NCBI GenBank assembly: GCA_949840885.1
Contig: CATKYJ010000011.1
Coordinates: 1 to 64,000 of the forward strand
DNA from: an uncultured Acetatifactor sp.
Lineage (GTDB): Bacteria; Bacillota; Clostridia; Lachnospirales; Lachnospiraceae
Length of the DNA: 64,000 nt
Direction of reading: 5' to 3'
Shown here: piece by piece, positions 34,622 to 42,659 of the stretch
Layout of the letters: the number at the start of each line of letters is the position of its first letter
Position numbering within the stretch: the first letter of the stretch is position 1
Translations under genes and position numbers: made by a program
The notes under the pieces: generated by a model
The model's database searches: none
Seen by the model: only the letters and a program-made list of their open reading frames with translations
What the model was told of the DNA's origin: nothing

Positions 34622-35869
34622 CTATCCCTTTCCCTTGTCCATAAGCGCCCTGCTCCTGTCCGGCGAACAGATGACACTGTTCACGTAATACTGGACTCCC
34701 GTGCGCTGTCTTCCGATGAGGAACCGGCAGTTGATGCGTTTCTGTATCACAGTGCAGTTCTCCCTGGTGGTGTTCAAAAGCAGCACCAGGTACTGGCCCT
34801 TGCCGTATTTGCTGATGGCATCGCTGTGCCGCACGGATTCCCGGATGGCGTCCTCCAGCCTGCCGGTCAGCTCCTCCAGCATCTGCCCGTCTTTCATGGG
34901 ATTGCCCTTGCTGTCCACCACCATGCACAGCATCAGGTACACGGACTGGCCGCCCCGCTCCATCATCCGCTCCACCATGCGGTAGATCCCCTGGAACACC
35001 GGATAAGCGCAGAGATATCCGCCGGTTTCCTCTTTCTCCTCCGACAGCTTTTCCTGGATGTTGTCCAGGGCATCGTACTGATGCTCCATCTGGGTGCCCA
35101 GCCTGTTGAAGAGTTCCATCATCCGCTTGGAGGGGCGCAGTCCCTGCTCCTGGAAATAAAAGTCCACCGTGTCATTGTAAAGCTTCCTGGCGTCCTCGTA
35201 GCGGCCCATGGCTACCAGAGCTTCCATGGTAACGGTCTCCCAGTCCGAAAGGGGGCTGATGGCTGTGGCGTAGTCCCCCAGTTCTTTCATCTGCATAAAA
35301 TCCTGGCTGGCCCGCAGCAGCTCCACTGCTTTCTCCACACAGCCATAGAACAGGCTGCGGTACCGCTTGGCCTCCTGAGCCACCCAGAAAACCGCTGTCT
35401 GCTGGGGCAGGAATTCGCCGGTGTAGGTCTGGCAGGCCTGGAGATAGAACTTCAGCTTTTCCCGGGGATCCGCTGCCTCCTCCGCCGCCTGGTATAATTC
35501 TTCAAAGACGGCTGCATCTTCGCAAATCGGCACCTCAGATGTCCAGTAGCAGATGCCTTTCCTCTGTTCAATGTAGTTGGCATCCGGCAAACCGGCTGTT
35601 TTTAGACGTTTTTTTGCATTATAGATCACACTCCTGGCCGCGTGGTGGATGTCCAGGATATCCCTGTCCTCGAACAGCACCCGCTCCAGCATGTCCCGGC
35701 TGACGCCCTCTTTCCGGTGGTGCAGCAATAGCTGCATCAGATAGTTGAACTGGGACTCGCTGGTCTTCTTACTGCCCGCCACCAGCTTCCCTTTCCAAAA
35801 AAGGGAAAAGCCGCCGAACATCTGCACTCTCAGGCAGTTTTCTTCCCCGTTTGCCCTTTTCTCTCTCAT
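34622..35869 (-). CDS. BTAD-domain transcriptional regulator
   Basis: A 415-residue protein. The N-terminus (LRVQMFGGFSLFWKGKLVAG... SESQFNYLMQLLLHHRKEGV and SRDMLERVLFEDRD) is an OmpR/SARP-like winged-helix DNA-binding domain. Residues about 120-270 are TPR-like BTAD helices (MGRYEDARKLYNDTVDFYFQ and EQGLRPSKRMMELFNRLG). The C-terminal 120 residues resemble a degenerate GGDEF-like fold (LCMVVDSKGNPM... SDAISKYGKGQYLVLLLN). Starting 21 bases after the class B sortase stop, it is likely the local activator of the pilus locus; this is inference from position. Confidence 0.82.
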   Translation of the reverse strand: MREKRANGEENCLRVQMFGGFSLFWKGKLVAGSKKTSESQFNYLMQLLLHHRKEGVSRDMLERVLFEDRDILDIHHAARSVIYNAKKRLKTAGLPDANYIEQRKGICYWTSEVPICEDAAVFEELYQAAEEAADPREKLKFYLQACQTYTGEFLPQQTAVFWVAQEAKRYRSLFYGCVEKAVELLRASQDFMQMKELGDYATAISPLSDWETVTMEALVAMGRYEDARKLYNDTVDFYFQEQGLRPSKRMMELFNRLGTQMEHQYDALDNIQEKLSEEKEETGGYLCAYPVFQGIYRMVERMMERGGQSVYLMLCMVVDSKGNPMKDGQMLEELTGRLEDAIRESVRHSDAISKYGKGQYLVLLLNTTRENCTVIQKRINCRFLIGRQRTGVQYYVNSVICSPDRSRALMDKGKG

Positions 35870-35890
35870 TCTTCCCCCATGATCTTATAT

Positions 35891-36721
35891 TTAAAATGGC
35901 ACGCCTCCGGCGCTCTCCACGGGCACCAGCATGCCGTGGAGGACGTACCTGGCGTCCGTGAACACGTAGGCGCAGGTAGACAGCACCACGTAGCGCGCCC
36001 CGGGCTGCGGCTTGACGTCCGCCTCAAAGTCGGACTGGGCCCCGGCCTGCTCCAGGTACTCCTCCAGCTCCGTGCAGGGGCCGGTGAAGATGGTGTAGGT
36101 GTCCGAGTAGCCGGAGGTGGTGTAGCCCGCGATCAGGTCTATCCGGTAGTCCTGCCCCGGGGTCAGCAGCCACAGGATTGGGTGCTCTTCGTAGAACCCC
36201 TCCCCTGCCCACTGGTCCAGGCAGGCGAACATGGAGCCGTCCCGCATGTGGTGCCCGTAGACGATGGTGTTGGAGTCCGCAAAGTCACGGCTGTTTTGGG
36301 CCTCCACGAAGATAGAGCCCGCCGTGGCGTAAGCGCCTTCGTAGCTGTGGCGCAGGTAGGCGTCATTGTCCTCCCCCTGCAGGACGGGGTAGCTGATGGG
36401 CGTGCCGTCGCAGTGGATCCAGCCGCAGACGTCTCCGTTCACGGCCTGCAGGGCAGCAAAGTCCACGGCTATGGGCGGGAGGGCAGCGTCCGGGGCAGCG
36501 CCGTCAGGCACGCCGGTTCCGGCCCCGTCCGCGGGCGCTTCGGAGACGTCCCCTGTGGACGCCCCGCTCCCCGGGGCAGCCGCCGTGAACTGCTCCGCGG
36601 CCCCCTGATAGAGCCTCTCGTTTGCGCTGTACTCGTACCGCACCACCAGGATGAAGCACACGGAGAAGAGGAACACGCCGCCAAGGAGCGCCATGAGGGC
36701 GTGCCTCAGCCTCCTAGCCAT
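35891..36721 (-). CDS. class B sortase
   Basis: A 276-residue transpeptidase with an N-terminal membrane anchor (ALMALLGGVFLFSVCFILVV), an Ala/Gly/Pro/Asp-rich linker (about 45-90) and a sortase B domain. Catalytic residues are His in IVYGHHMRDG (about 156), Cys in VVLSTCAY (about 250) and Arg in DARYVLHG (about 259). The LSTC-x-Y and DARYVLHG motifs are class B. GGGGGAGG precedes ATG 36721, which overlaps the end of the AP2 gene by 8 bases. The TGDED tail within the protein at 38299-40152 is a possible substrate. Confidence 0.92.
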   Translation of the reverse strand: MARRLRHALMALLGGVFLFSVCFILVVRYEYSANERLYQGAAEQFTAAAPGSGASTGDVSEAPADGAGTGVPDGAAPDAALPPIAVDFAALQAVNGDVCGWIHCDGTPISYPVLQGEDNDAYLRHSYEGAYATAGSIFVEAQNSRDFADSNTIVYGHHMRDGSMFACLDQWAGEGFYEEHPILWLLTPGQDYRIDLIAGYTTSGYSDTYTIFTGPCTELEEYLEQAGAQSDFEADVKPQPGARYVVLSTCAYVFTDARYVLHGMLVPVESAGGVPF

Positions 36722-37529
36722 GGGCGCCTCCCCCTGCCCCTATGAGGGACATACCCCTTAGCTCCGCCTCTTCCTCCTGGACGGTGTCCGCTCTCCGCGG
36801 GGGAGCGGCATCCGCCGCTGCCCCGCCGCACCGGATCTTTGCCACCCCACTGCCGGAATCCGCCTGTCTGGCGGCATCGTGCCGCTCCAGGAACTCGTCG
36901 AAGACTTTCTCCGCCTCGGCCCTGGCGGCCGCGGCCTCCTCCAGGCTGTCGAAGCTGCCCAGGTACCGGGTCCTGCCCTGGAACGTGATCTGCGCCGTCC
37001 AGCGGCCGGTCCTGCGGTTGCGGTACACGCCCCGCACGCCGCTGCGGTTGCCGGCCGACACCTTGCGGCTGCGAATGCTCTCTATGCAGGTCCCCTCCAC
37101 GAAGTGCCGGGTGGAGGTAGGATCCGCAAGGCACCCGCAGCTCCTGGTGTGGCCGCTCTTTAGGTTCGACTGGCTCACCACCGCCTCCCGGCCGCACTGG
37201 CACAGACAGCGCCAGTAGTGCTTGCCTCCCCGCTTCCCGTCGTACCCGGCCACCATCAGGCTGCCGAACCTGCGCCCGGCCCAGTCCTTGAGGGCCGGGC
37301 GCCTCCCACGTCCGGCGCCTCCTGCGTCCTGGAGCTTCCCCCGCCCCATGCCGCAGCCGCAGTCCACGGTCCAGCCCTTCCTCAGGTGGCGGGAGGACGC
37401 AAGGGCCTCCCCGCCGCAGTCGCAGCGGCACCGCCATACCACGTAACCGTTCCTGCGTCCCCCCGTGGGCTCCGCCACGGTCAGGCTGCCAAACCTCTGC
37501 CCGGCCAAGTCCTCCTGCCTCCTGCCCAT
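36714..37529 (-). CDS. AP2-domain DNA-binding protein with two Cys-rich modules
   Basis: A 271-residue protein. Two related modules (about 9-60 and 83-134) each contain R-F-G-S-L-x-V, then W-R-C-x-C-x-C-G and end S/D-CGC, with cysteines spaced like a zinc ribbon. They are followed by an AP2/ERF domain (about 163-215: SGVRGVYRNRRTGRWTAQIT and TRYLGSFDSLEEAAAARAEA) and an acidic tail. AP2 domains bind DNA and in bacteria are often linked to phage or homing nucleases; no nuclease domain is present here. Start 37529 follows AAGGAGACG. It is embedded in the fibre operon between the SipW-type peptidase and class B sortase genes, so it may be a local regulator. Confidence 0.8.
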   Translation of the reverse strand: MGRRQEDLAGQRFGSLTVAEPTGGRRNGYVVWRCRCDCGGEALASSRHLRKGWTVDCGCGMGRGKLQDAGGAGRGRRPALKDWAGRRFGSLMVAGYDGKRGGKHYWRCLCQCGREAVVSQSNLKSGHTRSCGCLADPTSTRHFVEGTCIESIRSRKVSAGNRSGVRGVYRNRRTGRWTAQITFQGRTRYLGSFDSLEEAAAARAEAEKVFDEFLERHDAARQADSGSGVAKIRCGGAAADAAPPRRADTVQEEEAELRGMSLIGAGGGAHG

Positions 37530-37685
37530 ACTTGTCGTCTCCTTTCCCGTGGGGCCCTGCCCCATGGAATGCCGTCTTCCAAAAATGTCTGCCCTGCGTC
37601 CTGTCACATAGAATGCTGCCGGGACCGCTGCCGCACGGATTCCGATCCGGCCCATCCCGTTATGCTGATCCGGGCCGGCCCATCC

Positions 37686-38315
37686 TCACCGGTTCCGCAG
37701 CCGCCCCGCCAGGATGTTCAGCATGGCCCCGCAGGCTGCGAAGCAGATCAGGTACAGCTTCCCGATGCTGCTGGTGCACACCTCCAGGAGCCCGCCTACC
37801 ACCGGGTAGTGCAGGCACACCCTGCCGATGAGTTCCTGGTACCCGACAGGGTTCATGTCGTTCTCCGCGTTGGCATCCCCCTTGGTGATGAACTCGCCCT
37901 CCCCGATGCGGTTCTTCACCACCCGGTGGGCGATGACGGACTCCCCTCCGTGGAACGCGATCACGTCCCCCTCCGCCACGTCCTCCGGGCGCAGGGTCTC
38001 CACATAGATCACGCTCCCCACCGGGATAGCAGGCTCCATGCTGCCGCTGACCACGTTGTAGACCTCGTACCCCTTGGCGTGGGCCAGGCTGATCGGCAAG
38101 TAGAACCCGATCACCGCCAGCAGGATCAGCGTCCCCATTATATTGCAGAGGGCGGGAACCAGCTTCCCGCCCCTCTTCCTCCCCCTCTGTCCAGGGCTGT
38201 CGTCCATCTTCTCCGCCCCTTTCCGCTCAGGGCTGCTCTCTATCTTTTCTGTCCCTTTCCGTTCAGGGCTGCTCTCTATCTTCTCTGTCCCACTGCGTTC
38301 AGGGCTGCTGCTCAT
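37686..38315 (-). CDS. SipW-type signal peptidase (S26B)
   Basis: A 209-residue membrane peptidase. Ser lies in VVSGSMEPAIPVGS (about 92) and the general base is His in VIAHRVV (about 129) rather than Lys, as in ER-type and SipW signal peptidases. TM segments flank the core (IMGTLILLAVIGFYLPISL; LYLICFAACGAMLNILAG). SipW enzymes process TasA/camelysin-type fibre proteins, and two such proteins are encoded just upstream. The N-terminus carries three 12-residue repeats (SSPERKGTEKIE). ATG 38315 overlaps the preceding gene by 17 bases. Confidence 0.88.
   Translation of the reverse strand: MSSSPERSGTEKIESSPERKGTEKIESSPERKGAEKMDDSPGQRGRKRGGKLVPALCNIMGTLILLAVIGFYLPISLAHAKGYEVYNVVSGSMEPAIPVGSVIYVETLRPEDVAEGDVIAFHGGESVIAHRVVKNRIGEGEFITKGDANAENDMNPVGYQELIGRVCLHYPVVGGLLEVCTSSIGKLYLICFAACGAMLNILAGRLRNR
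38202..38309 (-). repeat. 36-bp tandem repeat, three copies, in the signal peptidase N-terminus
   Basis: Units of 36 bases encode SSPERSGTEKIE, SSPERKGTEKIE and SSPERKGAEKMD in the cytoplasmic tail before the first membrane helix. The first two units are nearly identical in DNA, pointing to recent expansion. Confidence 0.85.
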
Positions 38316-40152
38316 CTTCTTTCTTCCCTTTCCTGCGGGCGACCGCTACCAGCCACCAGATGCCTGCCCCTGCCAGGGCCACCACCAGAGCCAGGATCCC
38401 CGCTTTTGCGGGAGTGGGAAGCATTGCCAGCGGTGTGGCCAGGTCGTCCAGGATGGACTCTATAGCGCTGTCCCCATTTCCGCTGTCCCCGCTGCCGTCC
38501 TCACTGCCTCCGGGTCCCCCCAGGGGGGTCTCCTCCTCGTCCAGGTCCTCGTACTCCTCAGGCTCGGCCAGCGGAGGCTCCTCCTCATCCACCACTACCA
38601 CGGGCTCCTCGGGTTCCGGTTCAGGCTCCGGCGGCGTCACCACCGCCACGGGTTCCTGAGGCTCGGGGCCGGGCTCCTGCCCGGGCTCCGGCACCGGCGC
38701 CTGGGGTCCAGGCACCACTATGGTGTTCACATTGGTCACCGTGGGCACCGGTGTGTATATGAAAGTGAACAGGTTCTCCGAGGCGTCCGCCGCCAGGGTC
38801 TTGCCCAGGTTGTACGCCTGGGGCTGCCAGCCCTCGATGTACTGGTAGGCCACCACGGGCTTGTCGCCTACATTTCCGTAGTATACTGCACTGGGGTACA
38901 GGTCGTTGCCCTCCGCATCCCGGTACGCCACGGTGTAGGCCACCGTCTCCCCCTGGATGCCGTAGGCCACCACATAGTCCGCGTCCCCGGTCACCGTCAC
39001 GGACGGGTTCGCCAGGCGGCTGCTGTCCGTGTCCTCTCCGCTGACGCGGAAGCCTTTGCGGTAGTACTTGCTGGCGCTGTCCAGGCCCACGCCCTTCTGG
39101 ATGTCGAAGACCACCTGTTCCCCATAGTGGAGTCCGGTTATGACACAGACCTCGCCGTCCAGGATGCTGACCGTAGCCCCGGCGTCCGTCAGGCGCTGTA
39201 TCACGGATCCGTCTATGGTGCCCTGGGCCCCTGCGAACAGGCGCAGGGTGTAGGTGTAGTCCTCTGCTGCGGACACCGGCTGCGCCGTGCCCAATGCCAT
39301 GCACAGAGCCAGGCCTGCGCCCAGGGCTTTCGCACCTGCCTTGGCCTTTATCTTATCTTTTGCTTTCTTCTGCTCTTTCACTCCCAGGATGGCCAGTATC
39401 AGGAACAGGATCCCGCTGACCCCCGCAGCTATGATGTAGGGCACCAGGTCGTCTTCATCCCCGGTGCGCACGATCCCGGTCCTGGCGGAGCCGCCGTCCC
39501 CGCTGCCGCCCTGGCTGCCATCGTCTTCCACCGGCACCGGGTCGCCCTGCACGGTGCGCTCCTCCGTCCGGGTATTCACCGTGGTGGTATCCACAGCGAA
39601 GTTCATCTGGAGGCTTGCCAGGGTGTTCTGGTAATCGTTGCCCTGGGTCTCACCGTCCAGAGCCACCCGCAGGGTCACCGCCCCGCTCTGTCCGGGCTCT
39701 AAGGTATCCAGGTACAGGAAGTCCTCCAGGCCGCTGGTGGCGGCCTTTAAGCCCACGCGGCTACCGTTGTTCTCGCCGCCCACGGTGTCGCTGGTGAACA
39801 GGGTCTCCCGTGCGCCGTCAGGGGCTGTATAGACAAGCTCGTATTCATACGCGCCGCCGCTGGCGCCGCTCCCTGCCGTCTCCTCCAGGGACTGCAGCAC
39901 CTCGTTGGTCATGTACCAGTTGGACGCGGAGGCGTTGTCGTTCTTCAGATTCAGTGTAATGGTGATGTCGTCACCGGGCTGCAGGTCGTACACGGCGCTG
40001 TTCACGTCCGATGCCGAGCGGTCCTCGGACAGCTTGTTGTCCTGGGTGAACGTCACGTTCCGCTCCGTTGCCAGGGTCTCTGCCTGCGCCGTGGCCGGCG
40101 CAAAGAGCAGCGCCCCCGCCAGGAGGGCGGATGTCAGTATTCTCTTCTTCAT
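38299..40152 (-). CDS. two-part surface protein with internal signal peptide
   Basis: A 617-residue protein that looks like two proteins in one frame. Part one (1-262) has a signal peptide (MKKRILTSALLAGALLFAPA), a beta-rich domain (YDLQPGDDITITLNLKNDNA), then VRTGDEDDL, a membrane helix (VPYIIAAGVSGILFLILAIL) and a positive tail, like a TGD-type sortase sorting end. Part two starts with a second signal-peptide-like stretch (KALGAGLALCMALGTAQPVS, cleavage after SAA at about 297), a MucBP-like region (YTVAYRDAEGNDLYPSAVYY), a Pro/Glu-rich stalk and a C-terminal membrane helix. The start has GGAGGGGAGAG upstream. It may be a gene fusion, or the second part may have its own internal start (GTG near 39357). 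Confidence 0.75.
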   Translation of the reverse strand: MKKRILTSALLAGALLFAPATAQAETLATERNVTFTQDNKLSEDRSASDVNSAVYDLQPGDDITITLNLKNDNASASNWYMTNEVLQSLEETAGSGASGGAYEYELVYTAPDGARETLFTSDTVGGENNGSRVGLKAATSGLEDFLYLDTLEPGQSGAVTLRVALDGETQGNDYQNTLASLQMNFAVDTTTVNTRTEERTVQGDPVPVEDDGSQGGSGDGGSARTGIVRTGDEDDLVPYIIAAGVSGILFLILAILGVKEQKKAKDKIKAKAGAKALGAGLALCMALGTAQPVSAAEDYTYTLRLFAGAQGTIDGSVIQRLTDAGATVSILDGEVCVITGLHYGEQVVFDIQKGVGLDSASKYYRKGFRVSGEDTDSSRLANPSVTVTGDADYVVAYGIQGETVAYTVAYRDAEGNDLYPSAVYYGNVGDKPVVAYQYIEGWQPQAYNLGKTLAADASENLFTFIYTPVPTVTNVNTIVVPGPQAPVPEPGQEPGPEPQEPVAVVTPPEPEPEPEEPVVVVDEEEPPLAEPEEYEDLDEEETPLGGPGGSEDGSGDSGNGDSAIESILDDLATPLAMLPTPAKAGILALVVALAGAGIWWLVAVARRKGKKEDEQQP

Positions 40153-40165
40153 GGTCTCTCCCCTC

Positions 40166-40888
40166 CTAGTCCAGGCTCAGAACGCCGTTTTGGTCTATGG
40201 TGACCCTGCGGCCCCACGCGCTCCAGATGGCGTCCTCTGCGTTGTGTTCCTGCACCCCATCCACGCGGGCCTCGATGCAGAACCGGGCGCCGTCGTATTC
40301 GTAGACCGTGGTGATGGTGGTGTACCTGCCGTCCGTCTCCCTGATCTCACTGACATGTCTTGCCACGCTGCCGTCTATGGTGAGGCCGTCGGCAAAGAGC
40401 GGAGTCTCGTTCCGGGAGTTCAGCAGCTTGTTGTAGTAGAGCACGGTACGCTCCTCAGTGGAGGCTTCGCTGTCCACCAGCCAGTCGCTGCCCAGGTTTA
40501 CCAGGTTCAGGCCGATGAGCTCCGGGGACAGGGTGCGGATTTTTTCTCCGTTTCCGTCCAGCCAGTACTTGTGGATGCTGACGCGGACATATTCGTTGAT
40601 GACGCCGCTGTTGTAGACATTTAACTGCTCCTTATAGGATGCGCCGGGCTTGATCTGCCCGCCCTCCGCCAGGAGGCCTTTCAGCAGCTCGCCCTCCACC
40701 GGAGCCCCATTCTCCACCAGGGTCACGCCGATCTCATGGAGCTGGATGTTGGCCGCGTAGTCGTCCGAGAAGTAGGTCAGCGCCGCCCTGGCCCCTCCGA
40801 CGGAGCTGAACAGCAGCAGGCCCGCCGCCAGCACGAACGCCGCTATGGTAGTAATGGGGGATGCCACTATCTTTTTAAGTCTCTTCAT
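40166..40888 (-). CDS. TasA/camelysin-like secreted protein
   Basis: A 240-residue exported protein. The N-terminus (SPITTIAAFVLAAGLLLFSS then VGGARAALTYFSDDY) has the form recognised by SipW-type peptidases, in which mature TasA-like proteins begin near AYF-T/S. The mature part has beta-rich segments typical of the family (IQLHEIGVTLVENGAPVEGE; YNSGVINEYVRVSIHKYWLD). No sortase motif or membrane tail. The ATG overlaps the upstream gene stop (ATGA), so the two TasA-like proteins are made together. Fibre subunit or accessory role is inferred. Confidence 0.72.
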   Translation of the reverse strand: MKRLKKIVASPITTIAAFVLAAGLLLFSSVGGARAALTYFSDDYAANIQLHEIGVTLVENGAPVEGELLKGLLAEGGQIKPGASYKEQLNVYNSGVINEYVRVSIHKYWLDGNGEKIRTLSPELIGLNLVNLGSDWLVDSEASTEERTVLYYNKLLNSRNETPLFADGLTIDGSVARHVSEIRETDGRYTTITTVYEYDGARFCIEARVDGVQEHNAEDAIWSAWGRRVTIDQNGVLSLD

Positions 40889-41439
40889 TGGTCAATCCCT
40901 CCTTCCGTCCTGCCGGTGAGCACCTTGCCTGACCAGTCCACCGCCTGAGGCGCCACAGGGTTCCCGTCGCTGTCGTACTGCACCGGGACGGACTCGTAGA
41001 TGACGACCACATTACAATCGTCTCCCTCCTTTGCGTCCTCAGGGAAAGTGATCAGCACGTCCAGCTGGGTGGTCCTGGACTTCACCACCGTTCCGTCCTC
41101 GGCTGTGGTGGTTCCAGGCACTATGGTATTATAGTAGTAGTATCCGTCGGCTCCGGCCTCCCAGCCCTCGCCTGTGTAGGTCAGACCGTAAAGGCTGCCG
41201 CTGAATGCCCTGGCCCTTACATATACCGGGACGGCTCCCTCGTTGGCCACTGTCAGGTGCTTGGTGTGCTCCGAGTAAGTCTCCACGATCCGGGTCTCGC
41301 TGCCAAGGCTTAAGGTGTAGCCGCCTGAGGCGGTGGTATTCGTAGTGAAGTAGGCCCACGCGCTCCCCACCGTGGCGGTGAGCGCCATGCCCGCTGCAAA
41401 GGCGGATATGGCTGTCAGAAATACCTTGCTTTTTTTCAT
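40885..41439 (-). CDS. TasA/camelysin-like secreted protein
   Basis: A 184-residue exported protein with a SipW-cognate signal peptide: MKKSKVFLTAISAFAAGMAL then TATVGSAWAYFTTNTTA. This AYFT junction is the hallmark of TasA/CalY-family proteins. The mature domain is a beta sandwich (LTVANEGAVPVYVRARAF; TTQLDVLITFPEDAKEGDDC), with no anchor. TasA-type proteins assemble into biofilm fibres by donor-strand exchange in bacilli. The SipW-type peptidase gene lies three genes downstream. It may be the fibre subunit here; unproven. Confidence 0.78.
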   Translation of the reverse strand: MKKSKVFLTAISAFAAGMALTATVGSAWAYFTTNTTASGGYTLSLGSETRIVETYSEHTKHLTVANEGAVPVYVRARAFSGSLYGLTYTGEGWEAGADGYYYYNTIVPGTTTAEDGTVVKSRTTQLDVLITFPEDAKEGDDCNVVVIYESVPVQYDSDGNPVAPQAVDWSGKVLTGRTEGGIDQ

Positions 41440-41453
41440 CTCATCCCACCCCC

Positions 41454-42632
41454 CTACTCTTCACCGGGCGTCCCGGCCGGGATCTGTGTCCAGTTCCATA
41501 CCAGACCCTGCCCGTCGTCCGCGTACTCGAAATGGTTCGTGATGGCGGATCCCTGTCTGCCGCTGCCGTCATATATGTTCCGGAAAGAAGCGATGTTGTC
41601 AAAGGCCGCGTCCTCCGGACTCACGTTTGTCATGGTCAAAGTCTGTACCTGGGCGCTGCCAGGGGCTGTCTGGTAGGTGGTTCCGGAGTAGGTCTCCGTT
41701 ACCGTGACTTCGGCTCCCACCGGGATTCGCTCCAGGATCAGCTCACTCCGGGTTCCGGGTGCATTGAACGCGAGAGAGACTACATTGCTGTAAACCAGTT
41801 TCCCTCTAAGCGTTGCCTCCACGGTGAAGATAAATGTGGCAGGGCTGCCGGACACATACTCGGTCAGTTCCTTGTCGATCCTGAGGGCTCCGAACCTGTC
41901 GCTCAGGGCCGGCTTGGACTCGGCTGCGTTCATACCAGTGAGACTGTAGATCCATTCCCCCGGGTTGGAGGTTGCCGCGGTATTGTCGCCGCTCTCTCTG
42001 GTGGGCAGCGCCACCAGCTGGGGGCTGTAGGTGAATGTATAAGAGTCCGAGTAGGCGATGGTCCGAATCGGTTCCGGAATCTCCTCTGCCTCCTCCCGGA
42101 CCAGATAGTCCTCCCGCTCCAGCCCGGCGCCTCTGGGAACCATCAGGTAGAGACCGGGATCCAGCTCGGAAAATTCCACCACATCGGCTCCCTCTGCCTT
42201 TACGGCAGTGGCAGCGGGTTCCACGTAGTTACCCTCCGCGAAGATGACGGCTGCGGCATTCTGCGCCTGGTCTTTCCATGCCTGGCGGAGAGCCTCATCC
42301 TCCAATTCCCCCACAGTGATATCCACATCCAGTCCGTCATAGGCATCCAGGACTTCCAGCCGATAGGCGTCATAGCTTTCCTCTTTCACGGCATCCGCCA
42401 CCTTATACAGGTCGATTGCTACCTCCGGCGACTGGGCCTCCTCGCCTTCGGCCAGAGCTTTCGGCTCTACTCTTACCTGCAGTGTACAGGAAGCGGAGAG
42501 ATCCAGGGGCGCAGCCGCGCGGGCCGTACCGCCGACCGCTGCAGCCACGCATCCCGCTGCCAGTATGGACGCAAGCGCCAGGCCCATCAGACGGCCCCTG
42601 AACCGCTTGCGGCTCTTCCATTTCATTTTCAT
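41454..42632 (-). CDS. pilin-like secreted protein without cell-wall anchor
   Basis: A 392-residue protein with a signal peptide (MGLALASILAAGCVAAAVGG, ARA-AAP), an N-terminal pilin-type domain (CTLQVRVEPKALAEGEEAQS... IDLYKVADAVKEESYDAYRL) and a DUF5979/Cna-B-like domain (about 250-335: RIDKELTEYVSGSPATFIFT; GTRSELILERIPVGAEVTVT). The C-terminus (QIPAGTPGEE) has neither LPxTG nor a membrane helix, unlike a classical pilin. It may be a truncated or deliberately unanchored subunit that is incorporated or released. It lies between the class C sortase and TasA-like genes. Confidence 0.7.
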   Translation of the reverse strand: MKMKWKSRKRFRGRLMGLALASILAAGCVAAAVGGTARAAAPLDLSASCTLQVRVEPKALAEGEEAQSPEVAIDLYKVADAVKEESYDAYRLEVLDAYDGLDVDITVGELEDEALRQAWKDQAQNAAAVIFAEGNYVEPAATAVKAEGADVVEFSELDPGLYLMVPRGAGLEREDYLVREEAEEIPEPIRTIAYSDSYTFTYSPQLVALPTRESGDNTAATSNPGEWIYSLTGMNAAESKPALSDRFGALRIDKELTEYVSGSPATFIFTVEATLRGKLVYSNVVSLAFNAPGTRSELILERIPVGAEVTVTETYSGTTYQTAPGSAQVQTLTMTNVSPEDAAFDNIASFRNIYDGSGRQGSAITNHFEYADDGQGLVWNWTQIPAGTPGEE

Positions 42633-42659
42633 GGGCGTTTCCTCCTTATGATTCGATTC

